Positions 31,146-39,448 of a stretch of DNA of 45,406 nucleotides are shown here, piece after piece. A program made the translations under genes and the position numbers. Each line of letters opens with the position of its first letter. The first letter of the stretch is position 1. The DNA is from Actinomycetes bacterium. GTDB taxonomy: Bacteria > Actinomycetota > Acidimicrobiia > Spongiisociales > UBA5794. The DNA lies in the NCBI GenBank assembly GCA_024638645.1, contig JAHEJX010000023.1, positions 1 through 45,406 on the forward strand. Reading direction: 5' to 3'. The notes beneath the pieces are model-generated. The model searched no databases. It worked only from the letters and a program-made list of their open reading frames with translations, and was not told the DNA's origin.

Positions 31146-32364
31146 GTTGGCCGTCGTCTCGACTGCTGATCCCGTGGTAGAGCTCCAGCAAGCGATCGGC
31201 GGTTGCCTTCCACGAGAATTCCGCCGACTTGTGAAGCGCGCCCGCAGACAGATCTGCCTGAAGCTCATCATCGCTGAGGATCCGCTCCAAGGCATGGGCG
31301 AAGCCCGGCTCGTCTCCGACCTCGACGAGGAATCCCGACTTGTGATCCGCAACCACATATGGGATACCTCCGATTCGGCTGGCCACGACCGGCAGCGCGC
31401 ACGCCTGTGCCTCGGCGGCCACCAGGCCGAATGTTTCCGACCGAGACGGCATCACGAGCACATCGGCGGCCTGATAAAAGCGGGCCAACTGGTCGTGTGG
31501 TTGCGGAGGAATCAAATGAACTCTGTCCATCACGCCGAGTCCCTCGGCGAGTGCTTCGAGGTGGGCAATTTCCGCCTCACCCGCGGCGCCGCTTGGACCG
31601 CCGACGATGACAAGGTGAGCCGGTGTCTGCATGTGTGCCAACGCAGAGATGGCGACGTCAATACCCTTCAGCGCCTGGATCCGCCCGGCAAAGAGGATCG
31701 TTGGGACATCTGCGAGACCGAGCCAGGCGCGGGCGGCGCCTTTATCTCCCGGCTGGAAGACGGAGTGGTCGACGCCCGGCGGCGACGTGCATAGGCGTGC
31801 CGGGTTGGCGCCGTAGTGGTCGAGCAAGTCGTCGAACTCGAACGGTGTCGACGCGATCACGCAGTTCGACCTTGCGATCACCTCTTCCTCCGTCATCGTG
31901 CGCATCGGCGAGGAGGCTCGCTCACCCGAGCGCCGCGATAGGTCCTTGATGCGGCCCAAAGTGTGGAAGCTGTTGGCGAGTGGTATGTCAAGAGCCTCTT
32001 TGACGAGAACGCCTGCCCAACCGGATAGCCAGTAGTGGGAGTGGACGACGTCTGGCTTCTGGCTTCGACCAATGTCCTCGATCACAGCTTCGGTGAAGAG
32101 CCCGATCCAGCGAGGCAGGTCGGTGAGCGGGAGATGCTCGAGTGGCCCCGCCGTGATGTGACGCACCGAGTAGCCGGGAGCGACCTCGACCTCATCAGGT
32201 TGATCGGCTTCGTTGCGCCGGGTGTATATCACGACTTCGACGCCGCGCTGGGCCATTGTGCGCCCGAGCTCGTCGACATAGACGTTGAGGCCGCCGGCGT
32301 CTCCAGTGCCTGGTTGGAGCAGAGGCGAAGTGTGCATTGACAGGTATGCCACTCGGTCGATCAT
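31132..32364 (-). CDS. mshA: D-inositol-3-phosphate glycosyltransferase MshA
   Basis: 410 aa from ATG 32364, overlapping the upstream stop (ATGA). GT-B glycosyltransferase family 4 features: AYLSMHTSPLLQPGTGDAGG and LNVYV at the N-terminus, HSHYWLSGWAG, FAGRIQALKG, and the C-terminal E-x7-E region SETFGLVAAEAQACALPVV. MshA joins GlcNAc from UDP-GlcNAc to inositol-3-phosphate, the first committed step of mycothiol synthesis, and is restricted to Actinobacteria; this is the best taxonomic marker in the window. It is in a coupled operon with asparaginase, a GNAT-like protein and YbjN. Confidence 0.95.
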   Translation of the reverse strand: MIDRVAYLSMHTSPLLQPGTGDAGGLNVYVDELGRTMAQRGVEVVIYTRRNEADQPDEVEVAPGYSVRHITAGPLEHLPLTDLPRWIGLFTEAVIEDIGRSQKPDVVHSHYWLSGWAGVLVKEALDIPLANSFHTLGRIKDLSRRSGERASSPMRTMTEEEVIARSNCVIASTPFEFDDLLDHYGANPARLCTSPPGVDHSVFQPGDKGAARAWLGLADVPTILFAGRIQALKGIDVAISALAHMQTPAHLVIVGGPSGAAGEAEIAHLEALAEGLGVMDRVHLIPPQPHDQLARFYQAADVLVMPSRSETFGLVAAEAQACALPVVASRIGGIPYVVADHKSGFLVEVGDEPGFAHALERILSDDELQADLSAGALHKSAEFSWKATADRLLELYHGISSRDDGQHELS

Positions 32365-33278
32365 GGGCGCTCTCCCGTTTTCGCCGACACGCGCCACAGC
32401 GGCCGGGCCTGCGCCCCGAGTCGATACTTGTAAGTCTCGTCGCCTTTGAGGAAGTCGAAGCGGGATCCTCCATCAGCAATTGTGCGATCTATCAACTCGC
32501 TGACGAGCACGATCCCCGGCGAGGCGGCACCCTCATCTGGGTCGTATGCGGAGTTGTACAGGTAATAGGTGTCTTCGTCCTCGAAGCCAAAAGCAGCGGC
32601 AACGGGAACATCACGGTCGCCATGGAGGAAGTCGACATGTCCTGCTGCTTCGATGTGGAGACGCTGGAAGTACTCCTCCATGTCCTCATTCATGAAAGTG
32701 CCCTTGTCGCCTGCGGCCTTTCGGTGCATTGCAGCAAAGCGGGTGATGGCGTCCTGCCCCGTGGCTCTCATGAGGCTTGGTTCGCCCAGGATTTCGGTGA
32801 ATCTACGACGCTTGCGACGGGTCTCGTGGCGTTGCTTCTTGTCGAGTTGAGCCAGGTAACCCTCGTAGTCGTCGGGCAGCGTGAGAACCGCAGCGCTCTG
32901 GTGTACTTCGGCAACGGGTACCAAACCCGCCTTGTTCAGGCCGGTCATCAGCGCATCGGCGGCATCTCCGGGAAGGCTGTCGAAGTCGAGTATCAGGTCA
33001 GACTCCAGGTCCTCCGCCCATTCCGCAACAAGCCGGACGGCATCGGCGCCAAGCGGCGAGTGGTAGTCGAAGAGATCTGCCTCGCCCATGAACCGGATTG
33101 TGTTCTCGAACCTATAGAAGGGAAGGAGGGATTCGTCGGCTTCCACGATCAACAGGGCACCGCTGCCGCGTTGTTCCCACCAACATCGCAGCATGGCAGA
33201 GGTGGCAAACGGCCCAACGTGCGCCGACAAGGACTGGAGTGCGAAGCCGGGTGCTGCCCAGTCGGAATGGATCCTCAC
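32361..33278 (-). CDS. GNAT/FemAB-like acyl- or aminoacyltransferase (BioF2-like domain)
   Basis: 305 aa from GTG 33278, which overlaps the asparaginase stop (GTGA); longer upstream reading is antisense noise. The C-terminal half has the BioF2-like/CelD pattern: LDKKQRHETRRKRRRFTEILG, FAAMHRKAAGDKGTFMNEDMEEYF, VPVAAAFGFEDEDTYYLYNSAYDP and FDFLKGDETYKYRLG. Members transfer acyl or aminoacyl groups, often in cell-envelope or polysaccharide synthesis. The adjacent mshA suggests, but does not show, a link to mycothiol or a conjugate. Confidence 0.82.
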   Translation of the reverse strand: MRIHSDWAAPGFALQSLSAHVGPFATSAMLRCWWEQRGSGALLIVEADESLLPFYRFENTIRFMGEADLFDYHSPLGADAVRLVAEWAEDLESDLILDFDSLPGDAADALMTGLNKAGLVPVAEVHQSAAVLTLPDDYEGYLAQLDKKQRHETRRKRRRFTEILGEPSLMRATGQDAITRFAAMHRKAAGDKGTFMNEDMEEYFQRLHIEAAGHVDFLHGDRDVPVAAAFGFEDEDTYYLYNSAYDPDEGAASPGIVLVSELIDRTIADGGSRFDFLKGDETYKYRLGAQARPLWRVSAKTGERP

Positions 33279-34273
33279 GGCTGCATCACCGGTTCGATGG
33301 TACCGACCGCGGTGCCGCCCCCAAGCACAGCGGGAGCAGACGTGTCGGACAGCGCATCCAGTGCCGCCGGGGACAGCAGGCCGAGTTTGGCGGCAACCGC
33401 GATCAAGGCGAGTACGGCGATGTCCCCGTCTCCACTTTCGGATCGGACTGCGACTCCAACCCCGTGGCGGCCGGCCCCGATCAGACCTTGCGCCCCGGCC
33501 TTTATCGGCCCATCCCACCAGGCACCGAGCTTGCCGTCGGGGCGGTCATTGCTGCCTGAAAGGGCAGGAAAACGGTGTACCGCGTTTGCGGTGGCCGCAT
33601 ATTGTGGATCCGAGCTGAGTCTTGCGAACGCCTGGGCGAGTCCGCGAACCGAGCCGCGCAGCGTTGGTGCCCCGCACCCATCGATTCCGGTAGGTGCGGG
33701 GTCAACCCCCGTTGCATCCCTGACAATCTCGAGCACTTCCTGTTGCAAGTTGCTATCGGGGGATAGATATTCCGTGTGATCCCATCCGGCGGTCCGGCAC
33801 GCCGCAATCCAACCTGCGTGTTTGCCGCTGCAGTTGTGCCAAATGCGCCGCTTTTCCCGATGTCCGGCGGCTACGAGGAGGTCTCTGGCTCCACGACCTA
33901 GGGGCCAATCCACCGGCGTTTGCAGGGCGGTTTCGTCGAGGCCCACATCGCCGAGGATCTTCCGGACGAACGCAATGTGGATCGGATATGCACTGTGGCT
34001 GGCACACGTGATTGCGATTTCCTCGACAGAGAGCGAAGTTCCGACGCGTAGAGCCACCAGCGCTTGGAGTGGCTTGATAGCAGACCGGTAGAAGATCACT
34101 CGGTCGACGTCGCCGATCTGATATAGCACGGCACCGGACTCGTCGACTGCGATGGCCGAACCACGGTGGAGCGATTCGACCAGTCCTGTGCGGACTGTGT
34201 GGGCGAGCACGGCGGGCTCGGGACGTTTGGCTATCGGCTCGACCGAAAGTGTGGACTGCGGGGCTTCACCCAA
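33275..34273 (-). CDS. L-asparaginase II family (Rhizobium etli ReAV-like, class 3)
   Basis: 332 aa from TTG 34273. The two SxxK-like units of the class 3 asparaginases are present: YRSAIKPLQ (Ser64, Lys67) and HNCSGKHAG (Cys148, Lys151), with CASHSAYP between. The spacing resembles ReAV, where Ser48, Lys51, Cys135 and Lys138 form the active site. The reaction is L-asparagine to aspartate and ammonia in the cytosol. It is unrelated to E. coli type I/II enzymes. It heads the coupled run asparaginase-GNAT-mshA-ybjN and lies 10 nt downstream of the RsiG-like gene. Confidence 0.9.
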   Translation of the reverse strand: MGEAPQSTLSVEPIAKRPEPAVLAHTVRTGLVESLHRGSAIAVDESGAVLYQIGDVDRVIFYRSAIKPLQALVALRVGTSLSVEEIAITCASHSAYPIHIAFVRKILGDVGLDETALQTPVDWPLGRGARDLLVAAGHREKRRIWHNCSGKHAGWIAACRTAGWDHTEYLSPDSNLQQEVLEIVRDATGVDPAPTGIDGCGAPTLRGSVRGLAQAFARLSSDPQYAATANAVHRFPALSGSNDRPDGKLGAWWDGPIKAGAQGLIGAGRHGVGVAVRSESGDGDIAVLALIAVAAKLGLLSPAALDALSDTSAPAVLGGGTAVGTIEPVMQP

Positions 34274-34283
34274 ACCACCCTCG

Positions 34284-34829
34284 TTAGCTGCCGAGCAGTT
34301 CGTCTACGTCGGCAAGACCCTGCCGATAGCGGCGTGACAGCTCACTCTGGATACGCTCGTATGCGTCGTAGACCATCCGACGTTTTGCCGAGATCTCCGA
34401 TTCTGTCTCGGCGAGCATCGACTGGATGTGCTCAACTTCCTCATCATCCAGCGTCGGCAGGTGGGCGAGGAAGTCGTCTTCGAGGACTCGATCGATATCG
34501 CGACGGCCGGTTTCCGGCATGTCGGGAGCTTCGATTGCCAGAGGCTTGGCCGGAAGCTCGCCCGCATCATCGCCGCCACCGCCGGTGTCAGCGAGGATCT
34601 CAGGGAGCGCCTCGATCAGGCTCCGAGTCTCCTCACCGGAACGGCGTCGCATCTCAAAAGCGAGTAAATCCATACGACCGTGCAGAAGCCGTCGGTAGTA
34701 GGAGAGCTCCGTGTCGACGGTGTCGCAGACGCGGCGACGCTCACGCAGATCATCTAGAGCCACGTTCTCGAGTTCCTGAGCGAAGCTTTCATCTGCGATT
34801 ACGTCAATGCGGCGGCGGTTCTGATCCAG
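34284..34829 (-). CDS. RsiG-like anti-sigma/c-di-GMP-binding coiled-coil protein
   Basis: About 181 aa if it begins at the CTG at 34829 (AAAGG 7 nt upstream), or 159 aa from GTG 34763. The 22 extra codons read as natural protein (LDQNRRRIDVIADESFAQEL). RsiG proteins bind c-di-GMP through E-x3-S-x2-R-x3-Q-x3-D motifs on a helical pair. Numbered from GTG 34763, the first helix has Asp17, Ser21, Arg24, His28 and Asp32 (ELSYYRRLLHGRMD); the second has Glu121, Ser125, Arg128, Tyr132 and Glu136. The signature is thus present but partly substituted. Streptomyces RsiG sequesters sigma WhiG. No sigma factor gene lies nearby. Confidence 0.72.
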   Translation of the reverse strand: MDQNRRRIDVIADESFAQELENVALDDLRERRRVCDTVDTELSYYRRLLHGRMDLLAFEMRRRSGEETRSLIEALPEILADTGGGGDDAGELPAKPLAIEAPDMPETGRRDIDRVLEDDFLAHLPTLDDEEVEHIQSMLAETESEISAKRRMVYDAYERIQSELSRRYRQGLADVDELLGS

Positions 34830-34868
34830 TGTGGAGCCTTTCAGTTGTTCGCTGGTAGCGAGGGAGAT

Positions 34869-35990
34869 TCAACAATAGTGCCGGAGAGTCGGGAACGGAT
34901 TCACTGCCGAGCCCCCTCCCGGGTGCATTTGGAAGTGGAGGTGCGGGCTGGTTCCGACTGCGTTGCCCGTATTGCCAACGTAACCGATGACTTCACCGCT
35001 GCCAACACGATCGCCGGTGCCCAGTCCTGAGGCGTATCCGTCCAGGTGGGCGAGGTAATAAGAGATGCCGTTGTCCCCGGACAGCCAGATCGTGATGCCA
35101 CCGAGGCTGTTGGAACGCAGGGTTACCCTGCCCGAGTCAGGAGCGAGCACCTTGGTCCCGCGAGGGGCGAAGACGTCAGTCCCCTTATGGGTTCGGCCGC
35201 CTGAACGAGCGAAACCCCAGTCGTTGATGAAATTGGCACCGGGCACGGGGCACTTGAACCATGGCGTGGCAGCGACCGGGAGCCCGGCGGCGGCACCACG
35301 GCGCTTGGCTGCCTCTTCGATCTCACGACGGCGCTTCTCTGCGAGATATTTGGCGAGCTCGTCCTTGGCTTTGTCCTGTGCCTTGCTGTAAGCCTCTGCA
35401 GCGACACGCTGTAACTGATCGAGATTGATCACGTTGGCTTCTGCAGCGGCACGAAGTACCACGACGCGAGCCTGGTCGACGTCGAGGTCATCCTTGAGCC
35501 GGTTCATTTCCCGGCGCACCGCGTCGAGGCGAGTTACCGAAACGAGGTCGTTGTCTGCGGCCCTGTCGAGCAGCACCTGCCCGGCGAGCAGGTCTTGGAT
35601 CGAATCGACTTCCAGCGCAATTTCAACGAGGTCGGTTCCGCCGGCCATGTACGCACCTGCCACCAACTCTTCGGCACGAGTCCGCAGGTCTCTGACTTCG
35701 CCCTCGTAGTCCTTGATTCGATCCGTGAGTTGGCTGATCTTCCACGTCAGAGACTCCATCTCGTCTTCGAGAACGTGGTACTCCGCCAAGGCTGCTTCAA
35801 CGGCGTCGTTGGCTTCGCGCAGCTCCTGGAGCGCGGCCTCGGCTTCGGCTTTGGCCCGATCAGCGCTTTCGCGGCTTTGGGCACCCGCGCCAATTGGCGA
35901 CGCGGAGAGCATCGCAATTGCCAAGGTGAGAACCATGAGACGCGACCGGGCGGTTCGCATAGGCGGGAGGATAGCCCGAACTGACGCCAT
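34869..35990 (-). CDS. Exported coiled-coil LytM/M23-family metallopeptidase
   Basis: 373 aa; a second start at 35960 gives a more typical signal peptide ([20 protein letters not shown], cleavage near GAGAQS). Residues about 40-230 are a long coiled coil, as in EnvC-like or NlpD-like factors. The C-terminal LytM domain has [11 protein letters not shown] (H-x3-D) and [12 protein letters not shown] (HxH), so the zinc ligands appear complete. These enzymes cleave peptidoglycan cross-links or activate amidases at the division site. It is first of a minus-strand set and its stop is close to the RsiG-like frame. Confidence 0.9.
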   Translation of the reverse strand: MASVRAILPPMRTARSRLMVLTLAIAMLSASPIGAGAQSRESADRAKAEAEAALQELREANDAVEAALAEYHVLEDEMESLTWKISQLTDRIKDYEGEVRDLRTRAEELVAGAYMAGGTDLVEIALEVDSIQDLLAGQVLLDRAADNDLVSVTRLDAVRREMNRLKDDLDVDQARVVVLRAAAEANVINLDQLQRVAAEAYSKAQDKAKDELAKYLAEKRRREIEEAAKRRGAAAGLPVAATPWFKCPVPGANFINDWGFARSGGRTHKGTDVFAPRGTKVLAPDSGRVTLRSNSLGGITIWLSGDNGISYYLAHLDGYASGLGTGDRVGSGEVIGYVGNTGNAVGTSPHLHFQMHPGGGSAVNPFPTLRHYC

Positions 35991-36082
35991 CCAAGCGAAT
36001 ACGGATCAGTTTCCACATTCCCCGGTCCGCGACCGGTGCAAGCACCCTGGTTACTGTGCGACGTCATGAAGGAGCGAGGCTG

Positions 36083-36445
36083 GTGAAAGAGGTGTTCTTC
36101 GTGGCCATTGGCGGTGCCATCGGCAGCGCAAGCCGCTACTTGGTGGACCGCATCTACGGTCTGAGCACGTTCCCGATGGCCACACTCACGGTCAATCTCG
36201 TCGGCGCGTTCGTGCTTGGGCTGCTGGTCGGCTGGATCGGCGACAGAGTCGCCCCCGGGCTGCGGCTGGCACTGTTTACAGGCCTGCTTGGAGGCTTCAC
36301 AACGTTCTCGACATTTGCTCTGGAGACGTCCGTCCTGATACGCAGCGGAAACTCCGCATCGGCGATTGTGTATCTCGTTGTTTCGATTGCCGCAGGTGTT
36401 GCGCTGGCGGCTTTTGGGTTGTTGGCAGGCGAGTCGCTGGCCTAG
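36083..36445 (+). CDS. crcB: Fluoride channel CrcB/Fluc
   Basis: 120 aa from GTG 36083, with AAGGAG 8 nt upstream; an earlier in-frame GTG at 36056 is less likely. Four hydrophobic helices, GGAIGSASRYLVDR near the N-terminus, the NLVGAFVLG asparagine motif and GFTTFSTFALE with the phenylalanine box are typical of Fluc fluoride channels. It works as a dual-topology dimer exporting fluoride. Only one copy is seen. No fluoride riboswitch is recognisable upstream. Its stop shares a CTAG with the stop of the convergent gene. Confidence 0.93.
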   Translation: MKEVFFVAIGGAIGSASRYLVDRIYGLSTFPMATLTVNLVGAFVLGLLVGWIGDRVAPGLRLALFTGLLGGFTTFSTFALETSVLIRSGNSASAIVYLVVSIAAGVALAAFGLLAGESLA

Positions 36446-37440
36446 GCGCCGAGAGACGAGAAGAGCAGCAGGCCGGCCCACCACAGCGCTATTCCGACAA
36501 TGGCAGGGTCGAGCATCGTCAGCATTCCTGGAGCTCGTACGGTGTGGAGAACATCGCCGTTACGAACCAACGAGCCAAGTGTGCGGCCTGCGATCAAGCC
36601 GCCCGCCGCGAGCGCTGCCGAGAGCACCATTACCAGTATCTCGAGTGACTCGGCGAGGGCACCAATGACGATGCCGGCGACGATGACGATTAGGGCCATA
36701 GCCAGATTGGGATCGATCGAGGCTCCACCGAAGCGACGACCTGCCCAAGACGCCACGGCAGCCAGGCCTGCGATTACCAAGAACCCCGTCACCTTTGCGG
36801 CCGAGTCGAGGCGGACCAAAACGAGGGCTCCAGCGCCAAGTGCGCCGACCGCCGACAGCAGTGTGCTCAGGGACAGTGTTTCCACGCTGCGGTTGCGTTT
36901 ATCGAACACGGCCCACGACAGAGCAAACATGACGGCGAGGCCCAGCCCGCCGGCGAGCCCTGCCTCGCCGAATCGATAGGCAGCGGTAGCGCCCGCAGTG
37001 GTCCCGGCCATTGCCGGGATCATCTGCATACTTGGCCGCCGGAGAGCATATGTGTCTGATATGTCCCACAGCCAGGCGATGGTGCTGCCGACCGCAGCGA
37101 ACGCCAACGCTTCGGTCGAAATCAGGTTAGCGAGCAGCACCGTGACCCAAAGGGTGCCGGCAAGCACAGAAGACGTGAGGTCGGCCGAGTGGTCGATGGC
37201 AGTTGTCCCACCCGAGACCGGAGGGATCAGAGCGATCTCGTCGGAAGCGGATACCGGCGTTGTCCGCTCCGCTTGATCACCGTTCACCCATACCTGTGCG
37301 GTCCCCAACCCTGCAGCGAACCGTTCGCCGTATTGATCGACGGCGAAGTCGAGCGCCGCGCCGACGGTGTCGGCCTCGACTTCGACCATATTTGTGCCTG
37401 CGATCTCGCGAAGGCTTGCAAACAGACGGAGATGAGCCAT
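36442..37440 (-). CDS. MoaD/ThiS-like ubiquitin-fold domain fused to a polytopic membrane domain
   Basis: 332 aa. Residues 1-78 are a MoaD-like beta-grasp domain (LRLFASLREIAGTNMVEV, VWVNGDQAERTTPVSASDEIALIPPVSGG) ending in Gly77-Gly78, where a free MoaD would terminate. Instead the chain continues into about nine helices (residues 90-330) resembling CDP-diglyceride synthase-like membrane proteins, including LALWDISDTYALRR-type loops. In MoaD the C-terminal GG is thiocarboxylated, which needs a free end, so either the protein is processed after GG or the domain has another role. There are no other moa genes here. Confidence 0.72.
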   Translation of the reverse strand: MAHLRLFASLREIAGTNMVEVEADTVGAALDFAVDQYGERFAAGLGTAQVWVNGDQAERTTPVSASDEIALIPPVSGGTTAIDHSADLTSSVLAGTLWVTVLLANLISTEALAFAAVGSTIAWLWDISDTYALRRPSMQMIPAMAGTTAGATAAYRFGEAGLAGGLGLAVMFALSWAVFDKRNRSVETLSLSTLLSAVGALGAGALVLVRLDSAAKVTGFLVIAGLAAVASWAGRRFGGASIDPNLAMALIVIVAGIVIGALAESLEILVMVLSAALAAGGLIAGRTLGSLVRNGDVLHTVRAPGMLTMLDPAIVGIALWWAGLLLFSSLGA

Positions 37441-37506
37441 CCAGCCCCTCGACCTTGCCGGTGCTTTCGGCGCAGAGCGTACTCACTCGGCACGCCACGG
37501 CACCAG

Positions 37507-38241
37507 CTATGTGGGACGGTTGCCGTCCCTGGCGAAATCGATGAGCTCCGGCTGGCTGTGAACGCCGAGCTTGCGGAACATCGACTTCAGGTGGTTGCGC
37601 ACGGTGTGCTCCGAAACTTCGAGTCGTTGCGAAATAGTCGAGACGCGGTGGCCATCGAGCAAGTGCTCGAGAACGTCGCGTTCTCTTGGCGACAACCGAG
37701 CCAGCTCTGGGCGCTCCAGATTCGGACTTGGCATCGAGTTCTCTGCGACGACCCCGGCCTTGCTCAGCTCCTCACCGATCCGGCTGAGCGTCTCCTCGAG
37801 ATCGCGCTCGCGCTGGCTGCGCAACACCGCCCCGTTTGCAGGGGTCCGGTCGGGCACGATAAGCCACAACATCGGCACAGGGCCGGCTGTCGTTCGCTTC
37901 ATCGGGATCAGCTTCATCAATGCCGCAACACGGCGCCCGGTGGCCGATACGAGGGTCCACTCGAGTGACAGAATCTCCTCGCCGATCTCGCCCGCTTTGG
38001 CCCTTTCGAGGAATTCGTTGTACCGATCGTGCTGGCCGACTTCGATCCAAGCCGGAGCGCCGGTGTCATTGGCGGGCGCGCATGGATCGACGCCGACCAA
38101 GTCGCTCAATGCAGGATTGGCGTATGTGCGCCTTCCGATTTCGTCCGTAATGAGAACGCCGTCACTCATTGCAATCAGTAGAGACTGCAGTGGAACGATC
38201 ACGTTCGTTGCTTGTGTCGTCCGTGTCATCGTTCGCACCAA
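37507..38241 (-). CDS. PAS-LuxR transcriptional regulator
   Basis: 244 aa from GTG 38241; ATG 38229 also possible. Residues about 14-130 form a PAS-like sensor (LLIAMSDGVLITDEIGRRTYANPALSDLVG, WTLVSATGRRVAALMKLIPM). A linker leads to a C-terminal LuxR helix-turn-helix (LSPRERDVLEHLLDGHRVST, SEHTVRNHLKSMFRKLGVHS). No receiver or AAA domain. The ligand or signal is unknown. An inverted pair GTGACA/TGTCAC (38245-38250 and 38271-38276) just upstream may be its own operator. It is divergent from the fumarylacetoacetase operon. Confidence 0.85.
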   Translation of the reverse strand: MVRTMTRTTQATNVIVPLQSLLIAMSDGVLITDEIGRRTYANPALSDLVGVDPCAPANDTGAPAWIEVGQHDRYNEFLERAKAGEIGEEILSLEWTLVSATGRRVAALMKLIPMKRTTAGPVPMLWLIVPDRTPANGAVLRSQRERDLEETLSRIGEELSKAGVVAENSMPSPNLERPELARLSPRERDVLEHLLDGHRVSTISQRLEVSEHTVRNHLKSMFRKLGVHSQPELIDFARDGNRPT

Positions 38242-38314
38242 GCGGTGACACAGGTCGAACCAACAGTGAATGTCACGAGGTTTACTCCCTGGTCCTTCCC
38301 AACGAACGGCCCTC

Positions 38315-38398
38315 CTAGCCCAAGAGGTCCGGCCGGTCGCTTCCCGTACGGTGAGAGTACCTGGTCGGCAAGCCTTTGGGGTGAGGGTTTTGGGCTAG
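38315..38398 (+). promoter_or_regulatory. 9-bp inverted repeat enclosing 66 nt, possible structured leader of the fahA operon
   Basis: CTAGCCCAA (38315-38323) pairs exactly with TTGGGCTAG (38390-38398), 24 nt before ATG 38423. A short GTAC/GTAC pair lies inside. This looks like the closing stem of an 84-nt structured RNA or an attenuator. I do not recognise any known riboswitch class in it. Confidence 0.4.
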
Positions 38399-38422
38399 TT
38401 CGGGGGGACTAGACAGCCCAAG

Positions 38423-39448
38423 ATGGGCGTCTTCGGTGCAACCCCGATCCCTACAATGTGCACGCATGCCGGGGCTCAGGAGGCGACGATCGAGGCAATA
38501 TCAAGTCTGAAGACCGCCGATCGTGCCCTCTTCAGCGACCTGATCGATTACGCAGGCTTGTTTCCCCCGGCCCTGCTCGATCTCGATGAAGCGGTTGCCG
38601 AATACCGGGCGGCTCGGACCGGTCGGCACCGATGGCTGATTGGCAGATTCATCATCACGGCCACGCAACTCGAAGAACTCGGAGGCCGGCTGATGGCTTC
38701 GATGGTCGCAGGCGAAGAGCCGTGGGCCATCAGCGCCATTCTCGACGGCGAGGTCGCTGCGGCCGCAGTTCTCGTGCGTGCGTTCGACGCCGAAATGGAG
38801 CCGGGCGCCCAGGTGGCTTTGCTCGAGGTGCCTTTGCCTGCCGCAGCAAGCGACGGCAGATCCCGATCCGATGCTTTTGCGGCGTCGCGTTCAGCGGTCA
38901 CCGCGGCCTTGACTGCCTCTGCGGTCGCTACCCCCCTTTTTGAAGTGCCGCGCACCGAAGGCTGGCGCAAAGGCATCGGTAATGCCCTGGCTGCCCTGTC
39001 CGACCATCGTGCTGAGGAGCGACGCCCGCTCGGGGCCAAGCTGCGCTGCGGTGGGCTCACAGTCGAAGCGTTCCCAGATCCGGAACAGGTAGCCGAATTC
39101 ATTCACCACTGCACTCAACTTGGGCTTCCGTACAAGGCGACAGCCGGCCTCCATCATCCGGTGAGGCACTTCGATGAAGAGCTCGGAATCAAGCGCCATG
39201 GTTTTCTCAATCTCCTCATGGCAGGAGCGTTGGCGAGGCGGGGGGCGGACCGCGACGAGTTGGCAACGGTCATTGCCGAAGATGATCCGGCGGCCTTTGC
39301 TGTGTCTGCGGCCGGCTTCAAGTGGCGCGACAGCACGGTGCGTGTCGGCGAACTCTCCGCAACGCGGAGCCAATTCGCCTCCTACGGCTCTTGCAGCTTC
39401 GATGACCCGATCGAAGATCTGATCGGCCTGGGGATGATCAACAACTGA
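38423..39448 (+). CDS. Conserved-looking protein of unknown function, fahA partner
   Basis: 341 aa from ATG 38423, or 330 from ATG 38456; neither has a clear ribosome-binding site. No known domain is recognised. Striking segments are LIDYAGLFPPA near residue 40, KLRCGGLTVEAFPDPEQ, LPYKATAGLHHPVRHFDEELG, and KRHGFLNLLMAGAL; the alternation of beta and alpha elements suggests a TIM-barrel-like enzyme. The stop overlaps the fahA start (TGATG), which points to a role in, or feeding into, fumarylacetoacetate or homogentisate breakdown. Confidence 0.75.
   Translation: MGVFGATPIPTMCTHAGAQEATIEAISSLKTADRALFSDLIDYAGLFPPALLDLDEAVAEYRAARTGRHRWLIGRFIITATQLEELGGRLMASMVAGEEPWAISAILDGEVAAAAVLVRAFDAEMEPGAQVALLEVPLPAAASDGRSRSDAFAASRSAVTAALTASAVATPLFEVPRTEGWRKGIGNALAALSDHRAEERRPLGAKLRCGGLTVEAFPDPEQVAEFIHHCTQLGLPYKATAGLHHPVRHFDEELGIKRHGFLNLLMAGALARRGADRDELATVIAEDDPAAFAVSAAGFKWRDSTVRVGELSATRSQFASYGSCSFDDPIEDLIGLGMINN

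Noticed and set aside
32337-33779. 480-codon plus-strand frame across the GNAT-like and asparaginase genes
   Set aside because: Spans two clear minus-strand genes and their junction; composition is that of an antisense frame.
35991-36082. Fluoride riboswitch before crcB
   Set aside because: The short interval lacks the conserved core of the crcB motif.
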